The position numbers and the translations under genes are program-made. The notes below the pieces were generated by a model, which searched no databases, had not been told where the DNA came from, and worked only from the letters and a program-made list of their open reading frames with translations. Below, piece by piece: positions 43,201-55,700 of a stretch of 64,000 nucleotides of DNA (its first letter is position 1; each line of letters begins with the position of its first letter). Origin of the DNA: Ifrita kowaldi (lineage: Eukaryota; Chordata; Aves; Passeriformes; Cinclosomatidae); assembly GCA_013398055.1 (NCBI GenBank), contig VZRS01012065.1, positions 1 through 64,000 of the forward strand, in the 5' to 3' direction.

Positions 43201-46200
43201 GGTGGCTTACAGCTGGATTTGCCATCATACAAACACACAACTATAATGTTTGCCTTTCAAAAGATCTACAGACTTTACAGCTGCTGTGGCAATTGCTGCA
43301 AAGATCCGAGCTGAGCTTGTTAGAAACACCAGCCTCCTTGCTTCATGTGTTAGCTGTATTGGCATGTTGTAGCCCTTCAAAGTGCAGACATCAGAGCTGA
43401 GAACACTCATACTGGCTTTCCTGTGCCTGTCCACTCCCTCTGCTTAGCTGTGCTTCTGGCAATGCTCAGCATCCAGCGTTGGTGGGTTCCCATCTGGAAG
43501 CTTTGCTGGGGCCAGTCCTGTGCATGAGTAATGACAGCTCTCCAGAGATCTTTCAGGACACTCAGCATAGAGGAGTTGCCCAAGTCATCCAGTAACAATG
43601 GTAGCTTAGGTCACTTGCAGTAAGTGACTCTCTATATCTTTGAGATTGATAAATGTCAACCTGCTGTGAAATGATTTAATGACATTAAGTTAGTGGGTGT
43701 TAACAAGATGATGTTGGGGTAATGTGATCATCTATTGCCTTTGGCTAGGCAGCAAATTGCTATTAATTTTTCTTCTTCCTGTATTTTTATGGCTTGGTTT
43801 GGAAGATTGAAGAAATTTTGGCTATGGAATTTTACATTTTTGAAGTAAATCGATGTGAATTTTGTCCCTCAATTCACGTGAAGATAATTCAGTCCTGACT
43901 CATGCAAGTACCAAGAGAAACACAATGGGCTTGGAATAAGACGCTTCCCCTGCATGACTGCCTCAGAATATTGTAGGAGGGAAGTCTAGAAAGTAATGAA
44001 CAGCAGTCATTTCGTATGGCATCCACAAGGCATAGGGTTGTTCAGTTGCCACACAGAGGCACGTGGTCCCCAAGACGAAAAACTGTCACATATTGAAAGT
44101 TCATCTGAAAGCAGCTTGTCTTGTGGAAGCATTTGCTCTCGTAGTGGTAAGAGGCTGAGTTTCGGCTCAGACAGTTGCTTGTGTGTGTGTGTTCGCCTTG
44201 ATTTGCTGTAACTTTTATGCATCTCACTTTTTTTTTCATGTGAACTTCTTCCTTTCATAGTAAGTGCTGTTTCCAAGTGTGGGACGCATCCAACCCCTTC
44301 CTGCATGTCAGGCCTTCAGCTTCAGTCGTAAAATAAACGTGGGTTCTCCCAGTGGGCTGATGTGAGCGGCAACCAGGCTGTAATTGGGTCCCTCAGGAAG
44401 GTTTAACATGAAGAGGAGATGAGGTTTGTGGCTTGGTCCAAGGCAAGAAGCCGAGGGAGGAAATGAAGGGAGACCCAGGAGGTTCTCTCCTTCACTCTCA
44501 CCTCCCATGTCAAGAAAGGCATAATGATGCATTTTGGAAGAGATATTTATTTCTGTTCCTGCCATCCAAAATTATTTCATTCCCTACATTTGTGTAGTTT
44601 CTTTGGCTTCTTTGGCTTTAGCAAAATCCCTCCCCTTGCTAAGATTCATAATATTTTTTATAACTGGCCATGCAAGAGGTCTGGAACGCTGTCGGCCTCT
44701 TTGGGAAATAATTACCGTTTGTGTGGTCTAATAAATGGTCCCAGAGGGTTCAACATGAAATAGCCAGGGTCTGCAGGAAAGAAAACTATGTGGAAACTCA
44801 TGCAGCCTCACTAATCTGCAAGGAACAAAACAAAGTTGTACCCTGGGGTAAGAACCAGTAGCTACTCACTTAATTGCTACCATGTCAGCGTGTGAAACTA
44901 CTACCTCCACACAAGCTAATGCGAACCTGATGCGGTCAGATTTCTGATTAAGACCAGCTAAATATCACTTCAAACAAGCAGATAATCCCCGCGACAGATC
45001 TGCAGTGCAGCCAGGGCTGTTTGTTATCTGAGCCTGGTGAGGCGGCCAGTGAGGAGGACATGGACAGCCCAGAGCGGTCACCTTTAATGTGCAATGGGTA
45101 TAAATAGTGGCCACTGCCTCTGAATCCATGTCCCTCCCTCACCCACCTCCCTTATCCTTCTCATGGAGAGGAAATTCAGCCAGAGGGTGGTGAGACCAGA
45201 AGGTGAAGCCCCTTTGATTAGACCACAAATGACCCTCTGCATTTCCCGTTTCCTTCCTTCCCCTAAGGTGTGCTTCAATGAGGGCACTTGGTCTCCCAAA
45301 TCAGTAATCTCCACCATGATCACATGAGGAGGAAATGCAAAAGCTGGGGAGGAGGCCACATGCTGATCTGCTGCCCCAGATCTGGGCACAGAAAATCATA
45401 ACTCAAAATCCTGCCTTGTCCCAGCTGCACAAACCCCAGCCAGCCTGACTAGAGGCAGTGATGCCCGTGTCTCCTTCATCACAAGACAACATTCCCATGG
45501 CAGCCCTTCTGCAGATCTCTGCCCCAGACCAGGCTATGTGATGGCCTCACACTCCTTGGCCTGGACTGCGAGAGCAGCTCTGAGCTGCTCCAAGAGCTAA
45601 GTCCTGATCCCAGTGCTCTGGCTGCAGTCCCAGAGCTTTGCTCCCGGTGTGTGCCCAGACGTGCTTTCGCTGCCCGGCCCTGCAGCGCCTGGCCAGGCAC
45701 ACAGGAAGGCTGTGGTAAAGCCAGCAACAAAACCATTGCCAGAAAGACCTCCTGGCAGTCCTGCACCTGCCTTAATCACTAGATTGCACTTCCGCTGTTC
45801 CACCTGTTACACAAGATTTCTTCTCATTTGGTATTTTCAGTGGGACACTCTCCAGTTTCCAGTGGACTTTGGACATGGTAAACAAACAAGGCTGCTGTTT
45901 GTTTCTTTTAGGTGTACGTGAACACTTTCAGGTACAAAATCCTGTAGTCTTTTCTTTGAAAGGAATCAAAACTCAGAGGCTTGGAAAGTTTTCTTATAAT
46001 GTTTTCAATGTAAATCTTTCCTCTTTTAATTAAATCTACAGGAAAACGAACACAACAGTGGTGCAGTATCTGCCACGTTACTCACTGCAGTCACTGAAGG
46101 AGAGCTCCCATGGATGCTTGGTGGTGCACCTTTTGGCCCATGGCAGAGGTGTCCTCATTCATCACCAGCAGAGATGCTATGGAGATGTTGGGCAGGTTCA

Positions 46201-46720
46201 CCAAGGAGAGGCAGTGCCAAGGCACGGCCCAACTGTGCATTCTGCACACGCCATTGTGTTTTAAAGAGAACTATTATTGTTTTATCTGAAAACACTGAGA
46301 CGTTTCATCATTAGCTTCCATACAAGGAAGCTGGTTTTGAAGGAAGTACCAGGCAGGTTGTTAGGAGGAAAGGGGCAATGAAAGACGGGAGAGCATCTGT
46401 CTGAGACTGATCAGAGGAGCATTAAGTAGGTTAGGGCAAAAGTAACCAGCTTCTTTTTTAGGTCCCCCAGGGTCCTGACTCTGCATCCAAAACATGACCC
46501 CTCGTTTGGGTGGCATGTGCAGACAGGAGAAGAGGGACATTTATCTTCTGTGGCCAGACATCACCCCAAACAACTTGTAGGCAAATAGGTGTTGAGGACC
46601 ACAGGCCATTGTACTGCTGCCAGCAGCAGAAGAGCTGGCCCACACCTGCAGCTACTCTGTAAATGGTCTTTGGAGGTCAAGGAGGGTTAAACAGCTCATG
46701 GAATGTGCATTTGCAGATGA
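40222..46720. other. Non-coding interval
   Basis: AT-rich DNA with an 11-bp-arm inverted repeat at 41815-41861 and a T run at 41452-41463. The open frames at 42603-43400 and 43996-44211 show no recognised domain. No RNA gene or mobile element is identified. Confidence 0.45.
41815..41861. repeat. Inverted repeat, 11-bp arms
   Basis: CAAAGTAAATA (41815-41825) pairs with TATTTACTTTG (41851-41861) across a 25-base loop that contains GGCACAGCCAAGGCC. Confidence 0.85.
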
Positions 46721-46945
46721 CATAGAATCACAGAATCATGGAATCACAGAACGGTTTTGGTCGGAAGAGACCTTAAAGACCATTTGGTTCCATCCTCACT
46801 GCCATGGACAGGGACTTTTTCACTGAACCAGGTTTCTCAAATCTCCATCCAATCTTGAACACTTCCAGGGATGGGACATCCACAACTTCTCTGGACAACC
46901 TGTTCCAGTGCCTCACCACCCCTGATAAGCTGTTTCATTGCTAAC
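46721..46945 (-). mobile_element. CR1 LINE, 3' fragment
   Basis: Starts with the reverse-complement CR1 tail ACATAGAATCACAGAATCAT. It continues through TCGGAAGAGACCTTAAAGAC, CATCCAATCTTGAACACTTC and CAGGGATGGGACATCCACAA, then GTTCCAGTGCCTCACCACCC. It is 5' truncated. Confidence 0.9.
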
Positions 46946-49900
46946 CTCCTCCTCACCACACACTGCCCTCCATCAGCAGCCCACCAGCTCTGACAGGCAC
47001 ACCATCCCATTTCTGCCCATCCAGGAAACAACATCCTGCTCTGAAACCTTACAGTGCACACTCACTCATCTCACTCACCCAGCAAGCTGGTGCCAATAAC
47101 GGAGTAGACACCAAAGGGCAGAATCCCCTGATTTGCACTGCCTGGCCATAAATTAACTGAAGTCTACCCCCAGCACCCCATCCCTATGACCTCTGAGGTG
47201 CTATATTTACCAGGGCACTCTGTGTGCTAAGTCAATGTGGAAATCGGGTTAGTCATACTTTCCTGGAAGTGTGATCTTGCCCTGCTTGGCCGCAACCTGT
47301 GAGCTTCCCCAGCGCCACAAGCACTTTCAAAACTGAATGCTTTTCCAGTGGAAAGCCTTCCTGCTCTATTGTGAAGCAGGACTGAAATGATTTGCATTGG
47401 GAGCCAGCAGGAATTCAGGTTGAAAAAAAAGAAAAAAAAGAAAGGGGTGTGTGTGCTGAGGTGGCCATATCAATGTGTTTCACACGGAGGTTTGCTTTCA
47501 GCTCAGAAAGGGATCAGTGGTTATGTGAGATAGGAGAGTCCTGCAGAGAAGTCACAGTTGGGGATTGTTCCCTAGTTGAACTGCTGCATCTCTCATGAAA
47601 ACTGGAGCAGCCCCAACACAAAATGCAATTGTCAATCATTAACATGTTGTGAGAATGAAAAGAGAAATTATATTGCAAGCAGGCAGTAAACAAGGAGAAA
47701 ATTTACCTGTTCCAGGTAAATGAAGAGCCAGGTTCTCATCCAGACAAAATAAATTCAACTTATCTGAAGGACATCATCCTATTTCTTGGTATTCCAATTG
47801 GGTGAGTCTGCTCTGAAGTTGAAAGGGTTGGAGGACTCCTGACTCTAAGCAGACGACAAACTGAATATGCAGAGATGTTGGCAAGATCATAATCTAGGAA
47901 AAGCTCACAATCATTTATATAACAGCAATTTTAATTATGTTTTAGAGTAAATTAATTAAAGCATCAAAACTAAATTGTGTTTCAGTCACTTTGACACAGC
48001 ATACACATTTCAAACTTTAAATAAACTGAAGCACTTTTCTCTCCAAAATCCCATTTGGGAAAGAGTTCTGTTTTGAGGAATTTTTGTTTGCTGTTACACA
48101 AAGGCTCCACAGAAAGCCTTCTGGATTTACACTGTTTCAGTCCTGATAGCACTGGAATTTCAAAGGTGAGATGTTTGTGCTGTAAGCCTTGATCATCCTC
48201 TGCAGAACTGCAAATGGACCCTGTGTTGCCTCCTGCCCTGCCATGCTGCATCAGCACCTTCTCACCCAATGGCCAAAACCTGTCAGGATGTCTGAGGCTC
48301 AAACCCATCTGTAGCTCTGATTTCCCACCTTGTTCAATGGTTACCTCTCATAAAGGCCATGAAAAAGGCTCATAAAGCCATGAAGAGTTTTCAGACCATA
48401 AAACTTGCACAGTGTAAAAGCCTCTGTTTTTTCATAGTCTTTGTTGTTTTGTACATTTTGTGCAATAAAATGTCTTCTGCAATAATCTACTGCCAACTAG
48501 CAGATTCTTCTAAGGAATTAATTTCTCTCTTTCTCAGGACAACAATCTGCTTAGCAGCATCTGCAGGGAGGTGGAAGCAATCCCTCTCTGCCCTGCAGCG
48601 CCTTCACAGGAGTGCACTGATCACCAGTGTAGGGTGACCCCTGTGTGACAGTAGCGGGACCAGAATCAATGAGTTGTTCAGCAAGTGAGCTGAGACAAAC
48701 CCCAAATCAGTCAACAAACTGGAGAAGCACCTCCTGTCCTTCCAATCAAGGGTTCTGAGTAACTGAACAAGATTTTCTAGTCCTATAGGGTCATCTTGAA
48801 GGAGTAATGTCTTTACTCCTGGGAGTCCAAGGCTGAGCTGGGAGACTGCAACAAGAAATTATGTCTGTGTGCAAGAAGAAACATCTTCACAGAGTTAGTG
48901 CTAGCTGGAGGAGGCCTGGCTGTGCTCCAAAGATCAGGGCACCTGCTCCCCAGTGCTCTCCCACAGGTTGTGTCAGCTTCACCAGAAGGTTGGGTTGACC
49001 TCCTCCAGCAAGGTTAGCCCTGAAAAAATGACAAGATCAAGCAGCAATTTGGCCAGTGAGAGCACAGCTGTGCCCATGGCAGCTACTGCAGATTAAAGGT
49101 AGAGAAGAGGGGGACAATGACCCACACATCTTTCCAAGCCTCATGAGTGTAATAGAGTATGAATATCAAAATGACATGAATCTGGGGTCTGCTGTCTTCC
49201 AACAACTTCTAGAACAACCCTTATACTCTTTACAAAAGTCAACAAACTATAAACAACCATGACATTGAGTGTGTCCCCCTCCATAAATACTGTAGCAGAC
49301 AGCACTGTAAGGAACTCTGGATAGGTAGTGAGAAATCCGGTGGGGATGAGGCTTGCAAGCAGTCAGGGCTCAAAGATCCCCTTACACTGAGTAACATAGA
49401 CATCTCTTACAGAAGCAGACATAAAGATCTGTCCATCTTCATGTGTCTTTCCCTGACCTTGGCTGGCCTGTGAGCAAGGGGACTGAGAAAAAGATGCACT
49501 GGAGAGGACATTTTCATTGCAGAGTCAGCCAGGCTCTGCCTTGAGATTTAATTCCCTGTGAACCAAAGCAGTGTCAGAGCCTGTCAGGTGGCAGGTTGTC
49601 GGTGAACTGGGAGTAGCAAACCCCTGTTGTAAAGCTCTGGGCTTACACTACCTGAACTATGCCTATACTCAAATAAACAGACCAGGGCTCATGAGGCCAA
49701 GCGCCACAATACAGCTTACATACACACAGCTGAACTTTCCTTCCCCTCAAAAGAGAGTGGCCTTATCCCTTCTGCATTTTGGAGACTGGACTAAAACCAT
49801 GCTGGAGAGCAACTAGACAACCTGGTTAATAATGGAAGACTGGCCAAGCCCAGCCAGCTAGCTTGAAATCGTGGTGCCAAAGGAAATCCTGCTGTGAATC

Positions 49901-50422
49901 AGGTTCCCAAGGCTGATCTGGCTGCAGCTGATATGGCTGAAGCAGTTGCCATTCAAAGGGTTCGTCATCCCTCCATCCCACACACCTCAGCAAATCTGCC
50001 ACCATAGCTGAGGGAATTGCTTCTCCAGGCCAGGTCAGCCAACCTGACTGAGTTTGAATGGTTTTGGTAGGAGGTTCTTTGAGGACCTGGGTCAGTCAGA
50101 GAGATGGAAATTAAGGACTGATTTTTCTATCAGTTGTGATGTCTGTAGAAGGTGAAACGACCTGAAGCCCGGGAATTTTTCCTCCAGCTGTGGCACAGGC
50201 AGGGGACATGTGGTCTTTGTGTATCCTTCATGCTGAGCACAAGTCATTCACTGCTTGTTTCAGTTTGCAGCTCACTGTGACAAAATGTGACAGTGCCAAG
50301 GGTCTGTCTTTACTGGGAAAATTTTACCAGTGGAGAGGGTAGGCCTCTGGTCCAGTCTATAAATGCCTGGGAAAAGCAGGAGAAAAATGTCTCTGGTTTT
50401 TATATTGCAGAGACACTCCTTA
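46946..50422. other. Non-coding interval
   Basis: No gene, RNA or mobile element recognised. A short A-rich tract lies near 47417-47440. Confidence 0.45.
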
Positions 50423-50977
50423 CAACTCACAGCGTACCTGTACATCTTTCCCAGTTCTGGACAACTTCATGGGCTTGGCCAAAGCCTCTCCCTGCTTGCT
50501 GCCAGTTGCTCTGGTGTTCAGCCAAGCTGCACAGATCAGCCTCACAGTAAGTCTCTGAGACTTCAAGTGCAGTAAAATGTAGGTCAGATCCTGCCCTGTA
50601 GCTGGGGGCGAGCTGCCCTCTGGATCTGTGGAGTCTGTGGAGCCCCAGCTCCTATATCAGGCATTGTCTCGCCCTTTGGCTTGAGTTTTATTTGTGAGAA
50701 TTAGCCTGGAGGCTGAGAAATTACAAATGGACTGGCCAATGTTTGCGAGCAGAGCAGGGCAGAGAGGGGATTATGCAAAGCAGGAGACAGGCAAATCAAA
50801 TAAAAATACTGTCCTGAAAAGTTGGTTGCATAATAAAAATAACAATTAAATAATTATTTTTGAAATCTGGTCTATGGATAGGAGCCTTTATGGTCATTTT
50901 TTGACCCCAGCTCACCCAGCCCTCGGGGAGACGTGCAAACACAGGCGATTAAGGGGGGGGGGAAGGAGGGCTCTTCT

Positions 50978-51273
50978 NNNNNNNNNNNNNNNNNNNNNNN
51001 NNNNNNNNNNNNNNNNNNNNNNNNNNNNNNNNNNNNNNNNNNNNNNNNNNNNNNNNNNNNNNNNNNNNNNNNNNNNNNNNNNNNNNNNNNNNNNNNNNNN
51101 NNNNNNNNNNNNNNNNNNNNNNNNNNNNNNNNNNNNNNNNNNNNNNNNNNNNNNNNNNNNNNNNNNNNNNNNNNNNNNNNNNNNNNNNNNNNNNNNNNNN
51201 NNNNNNNNNNNNNNNNNNNNNNNNNNNNNNNNNNNNNNNNNNNNNNNNNNNNNNNNNNNNNNNNNNNNNNNNN
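50978..51273. other. Assembly gap (296 N)
   Basis: All bases are N. It lies between the first 555-bp copy and a small GC-rich contig. Confidence 0.99.
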
Positions 51274-51545
51274 GGGCCCGGCCCGCAGCTGCCCGCCCTC
51301 CCCGGCCGCCCTCCCGCCGCCGGCCGTGTGTGTGTTTAGGAGGTGCCGTTTCCCACAGCTCTGATCTAATGCAGCTGTAATTCAATCTCCGTGTGACCGG
51401 CACTCCGCCGGCGCTCTCCCACCCGCCGGCAGGCTCCTCTCTCCCAGGCTGTGTGTGTGTGTTACACATTTACACTGTCAATCTGACGGGCTCCCCTCAA
51501 ACAACCCCTCTGTATAGATTTACAATGTCAATCAGGCGGGCGGCG
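51274..51545. promoter_or_regulatory. GC-rich contig fragment with RBPJ-type and PBX/MEIS-type motifs, possibly misplaced
   Basis: 272 bases isolated between a gap and a single N. The left part is CpG-island-like (GGGCCCGGCCCGCAGC and following). Next comes GTTTCCCACAG near 51348 (CTGTGGGAAA on the minus strand, a classic RBPJ form) and a CAGCTG E-box near 51371. At the right end an imperfect 24-bp direct repeat (51468-51491 and 51518-51541, 21 of 24 identical) contains TGTCAATC, and its second copy has TGTCAATCA, a PBX-MEIS-type core. The true position is uncertain. Confidence 0.45.
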
Positions 51546-52101
51546 NCAACTCACAGCGTACCTGTACATCTTTCCCAGTTCTGGACAACTTCATGGGCTT
51601 GGCCAAAGCCTCTCCCTGCTTGCTGCCAGTTGCTCTGGTGTTCAGCCAAGCTGCACAGATCAGCCTCACAGTAAGTCTCTGAGACTTCAAGTGCAGTAAA
51701 ATGTAGGTCAGATCCTGCCCTGTAGCTGGGGGCGAGCTGCCCTCTGGATCTGTGGAGTCTGTGGAGCCCCAGCTCCTATATCAGGCATTGTCTCGCCCTT
51801 TGGCTTGAGTTTTATTTGTGAGAATTAGCCTGGAGGCTGAGAAATTACAAATGGACTGGCCAATGTTTGCGAGCAGAGCAGGGCAGAGAGGGGATTATGC
51901 AAAGCAGGAGACAGGCAAATCAAATAAAAATACTGTCCTGAAAAGTTGGTTGCATAATAAAAATAACAATTAAATAATTATTTTTGAAATCTGGTCTATG
52001 GATAGGAGCCTTTATGGTCATTTTTTGACCCCAGCTCACCCAGCCCTCGGGGAGACGTGCAAACACAGGCGATTAAGGGGGGGGGGAAGGAGGGCTCTTC
52101 T

Positions 52102-52720
52102 TTCCCCAGCAGAGCAAAGTCACCGCAGAGGGTTTCTCTTGCGGGTGATGGAAGGGTGGCTGGCTGGTGAGGAGGGGCGGGGGGCAGAGGGGTGTCTGTC
52201 CATACCGAGGTGCGATGGCCCCACAGAAGACCGCGCATTGTGCGCGGCAGGTCGAGCCGGCGCTTTGGTGCCAGCCAAGAAAACAAATGCCTTCCCGCTG
52301 TCTCCTGGAAATGCTTCCACCGCTCCTGCTGAGAGCGTTCATTTCAAAGCCCGCTGACTTTTTGCCCTTTCTAATAGAGCTTAAAATGTTTCAGTTTTCC
52401 AGGCTCCCCCCGCCCCGGCCCTCGGCTCGGAAGCACTAATGCCGCAGGTTCGTGGGATGCCAGGGGAGTGTTCGGCCAATCAAAAGGATTAGGGGGCGGT
52501 TGGTATCCGAGTGGTCTTAAGATTCTTCCCCACAGTGGCAGTGAAACGCTATAAACCCGCAAATCTTCAAAAGTATCGGTTAAAGCCAGCAAAATCCCCT
52601 CTGGAGCCTGGCCGCTCCAGCTGCGGGGCTGCCATCCCGCCTTTCCCATCCCGGCCTCTCCCCGGTTTCCTGGAGCTGCTCGGCTCCCCGCTGCCGCCNG
52701 CCCCCGCAGCACAGTCACCC
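52102..52720. promoter_or_regulatory. GC-rich regulatory-looking block with CCAAT and GC boxes
   Basis: Contains TTCGGCCAATCAAAAGGATT near 52470 followed directly by a GGGGGCGG GC box, plus GC-rich stretches around 52155-52190 and 52590-52710. A single N sits at 52699. No gene start is recognised next to it. It could be an orphan CpG island, an enhancer, or the promoter of an unannotated transcript. Confidence 0.35.
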
Positions 52721-55700
52721 TATACCTGCCACTCAGCCCCGGCAAAAGGACTTTTGTTTAATGGCATTTGTGTGCGGCCACAAAGAGCAAAGGCAGCTGA
52801 GGCAGATAAGGCTGAGAACCTGAAACAGATGTAAAAGAGATCAGATCGAGTTTTCTGCGGATCCTCAGCTCCTGTAGAGATTTATGACCCCTTTTAACCC
52901 CATTTTAAATAGGTTAAACCGGGCTTGTTTTATACAGATGAAATGAGACCGGTGCTTGTATAGAAATTTACCCAGAGGAATGGATCAGCCCCCCAGTTTT
53001 GCTCCATTCCTTATCACTAAGCCAACCCCTTTGGCCACTGCGTTGCTCATCGTTTGAAAACTTTTCTGTGATCTCATTATAACTCACAACCTCAGAAAGA
53101 TCACAAAGCTGCCAGTTGACCTTTAGCCCCTGAAGAGTCCTAATTTTGGGTTGGCAACTTACAGCTCAACAAGCGAGGCAAGGCAGGCGGACAATAGTGG
53201 CGGCTGAGGACGGGGAGCACAGCACAACAATAAGCTGTCCTTGGAAGTGCTGGGCTGCGATTGTCATCCCAGACACAATCATGGGAGACTCGGTTGGGAT
53301 CGCTTTCTTTTGGCAGACAGCTTTGAACTCTGCTCTTCCCTTCCTGTTTCTCTGTTAATTATAAGTTTCTGCTTCTTCCCAATGACAGATGAATCCGCCA
53401 GGGGTGAGAAAAACCAAAGGGACAAATTCAGCGCAGTTGGGGCGGCTGAGCCTCCCCCGGCTCACACCAGCATACTCCAGATTTACACTACAGGGCCTGA
53501 CCTGAGAGAAGAATACAGCTTAGTAGGTTGGCCAGATGTTTTTACAAAATGCAAAAACCAATCTTCCTTGGAGAAGGTTTGGCAAAGCACTGTGATACTC
53601 ACTACAGATAACAGCTAAGCTTTAAAGCTCACTTGCTGTTGCAGAACTGCCCTCTTCCCCTTCTCACAGGCACCAACAGAAGATCCTGGGAGTCATTTCT
53701 TGAGGGCTCCTGCACTGCCCAATGGAAGTGGTGGTGGCTCTACAGCCAATGGAGTTTACAACTCCAATACCATTGCCTTTACCTGTGAGGTGACTTCATG
53801 ATTTTTTTTTAAACAAGAGTGTCACTGATACCAGGAGGGTTTTTTTTCAAAAAGTGCCTTTCCCACTGTTCTCCTAAAATGGAGACTCACAACAAAGCAG
53901 CCCTAGAAACACTACCATAAGAAGAACCACGTCAATTATTTCCATTTCATGGGTATTACTGACTCATCACAATTTTCTATCGCTCTGAGCTTTTGAAGAT
54001 GGCTGCAAGAGGTGAACATATTTCATTTTTGTCATGCAGGGCTTCTTCCGAAATCCTGCATTTTCTCTGGTTGGGGATGGAGGTAAAAGGGGGAAGTTCC
54101 CTAACGACGACACAAAGAGTGTTCCAACTTGTGGCTGTGCCTCCACTCTCCCACGCTTGCACCTGTGTCCCCAAGCCTCTAACAACAGCATCAGAACTAA
54201 AAAAAAGCTTTGCTGTGCTCAAAGGAAAATAAGAAATGTGACCATCCAGCCTGGGAGGGAAAGAGAGAAAACTTCTAACTAGAGGTCATGTCTCAAATCA
54301 GTATTCATCAGGCACATGCTTACAGAAAAGGGCTCCTGACAAGAAGAAAAAACACACAGATAAAAACCAGACATGTCATAAAATAGAAAGGAAGCCTCTA
54401 AATTTTTGGGGTGTGTGTTTTCTGCTGAACTCCTACCCAGCCCCTAACTCACACCCAAGCAAATGACCACAGATGTCAGGCTTTTTTCCCCACAATTTAC
54501 ACATACGTGAGAAAATTCAACTTGCACCGAGGGGGTAGAAAATCAAGTGTTTGCCACAGCTGCTGGTGCTGAGGGTTCACGTCCATCAGCAAACACCCAG
54601 GGCTGGGGAGAGGATGCTCCAAACGTGGGCAGCTGCTCCTGCAGAGCAGCGTACTTGCCTCAAAGCCCTGCGTCTGTCTGGCAGATGCTGCGGGGCTGGG
54701 GCTCAGACCAAACCCTGGCCTCTCCTGTCCCCATGTTGCTGGAGGAGTTGCAGTTCCTCTGCCTTTGGGCAGACAACATCTCAGGGCCAAGGGCAAGAGG
54801 GTACAAGGTGATCTTGCTTCTTCAGTGAGAGGCCAGGTAGAGTTTAGCCCAACTTTCTACCCTTGTCGTCTCTGCCTCAGCCTGCAAATTAACTCCATCA
54901 CCCTAAATCCACAAACTGAGCAGACAGAGTTGGTTTTATTTAAAGGTAACATAAAAAGCCTATAAAAAGGTTAAAAGCCCCATATAATTATCTTATTTTA
55001 TTTTATTTTCAGTCCCATGGTATTAATTAAAAAAACTGCCCAGCCTGAGAATTCGATTCCTTCTACCTGATACTGGGACGCAAAGGAATCTCTCTTGAGA
55101 AAGGTCTCCAGAGTCCTTAATCACCATTTAGGGGCCCTGCTCTTTGAAGGGCCATAGAGGAACAAAGTGGTTTGGGGATTAGCGAATGGCTTTTATTTCT
55201 TCCCTAATGATGAGCAAAGTGCAACGAATGCCTAGGGCTGATGATAAATTGAGGCAGAAAATGTTGCACGAGTGCCTTTTGCTAAGCTAGAGGATCAGTG
55301 TCAACAATATAAAAAAATGCCTCTGTTTGCTCATAAGAAATAATGTTTGAATCGTTAAACAGTCGAGACCGTATTGGCCACATTTAACCGCCTTGTACCT
55401 GCAGCCCCTTTGCAAACAACCCCTTTGAAGTGACATCAAAGGGTCTGTGCACATAAGGAGAGGCTGCAATATCAGTCACTCCATTGGGTACTCATGGGAC
55501 TGCGGAGCAGAACACAACAGAGCAGAGTTGACACTGCCCAACAACCTCATTCAGGGTTGGGAGTGAAAAGGAAGGCCATCCAAGAGCCCCTGAGAATATT
55601 TGACTCCCAAGAACAGAGAGAAAAAATACATCATGTTCCCTTTGACACTGTCCCACAAGCTACTTTGAGCTGGGGTTTCCTTCAGTCATGGGAAAAAAAA

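Larger units (their letters stand above)
50423..52101 (+). repeat. Perfect 555-bp duplication flanking a gap and a small contig
   Basis: 50423-50977 and 51547-52101 are the same 555-bp sequence, including a run of ten G near the end. The first copy stops at the N gap and the second starts right after a single N at 51546. The second copy runs on into unique sequence at 52102. This fits two contig ends that share the same DNA but were not merged. The real genome probably has one copy. Confidence 0.88.

Noticed and set aside
43960..44220. Possible mariner-like element (AGTCTAGAAAGTAATGAAC and a Ser-rich frame)
   Set aside because: A short resemblance to some mariner inverted repeats only. No transposase motif, paired inverted repeats or TA duplication could be found.
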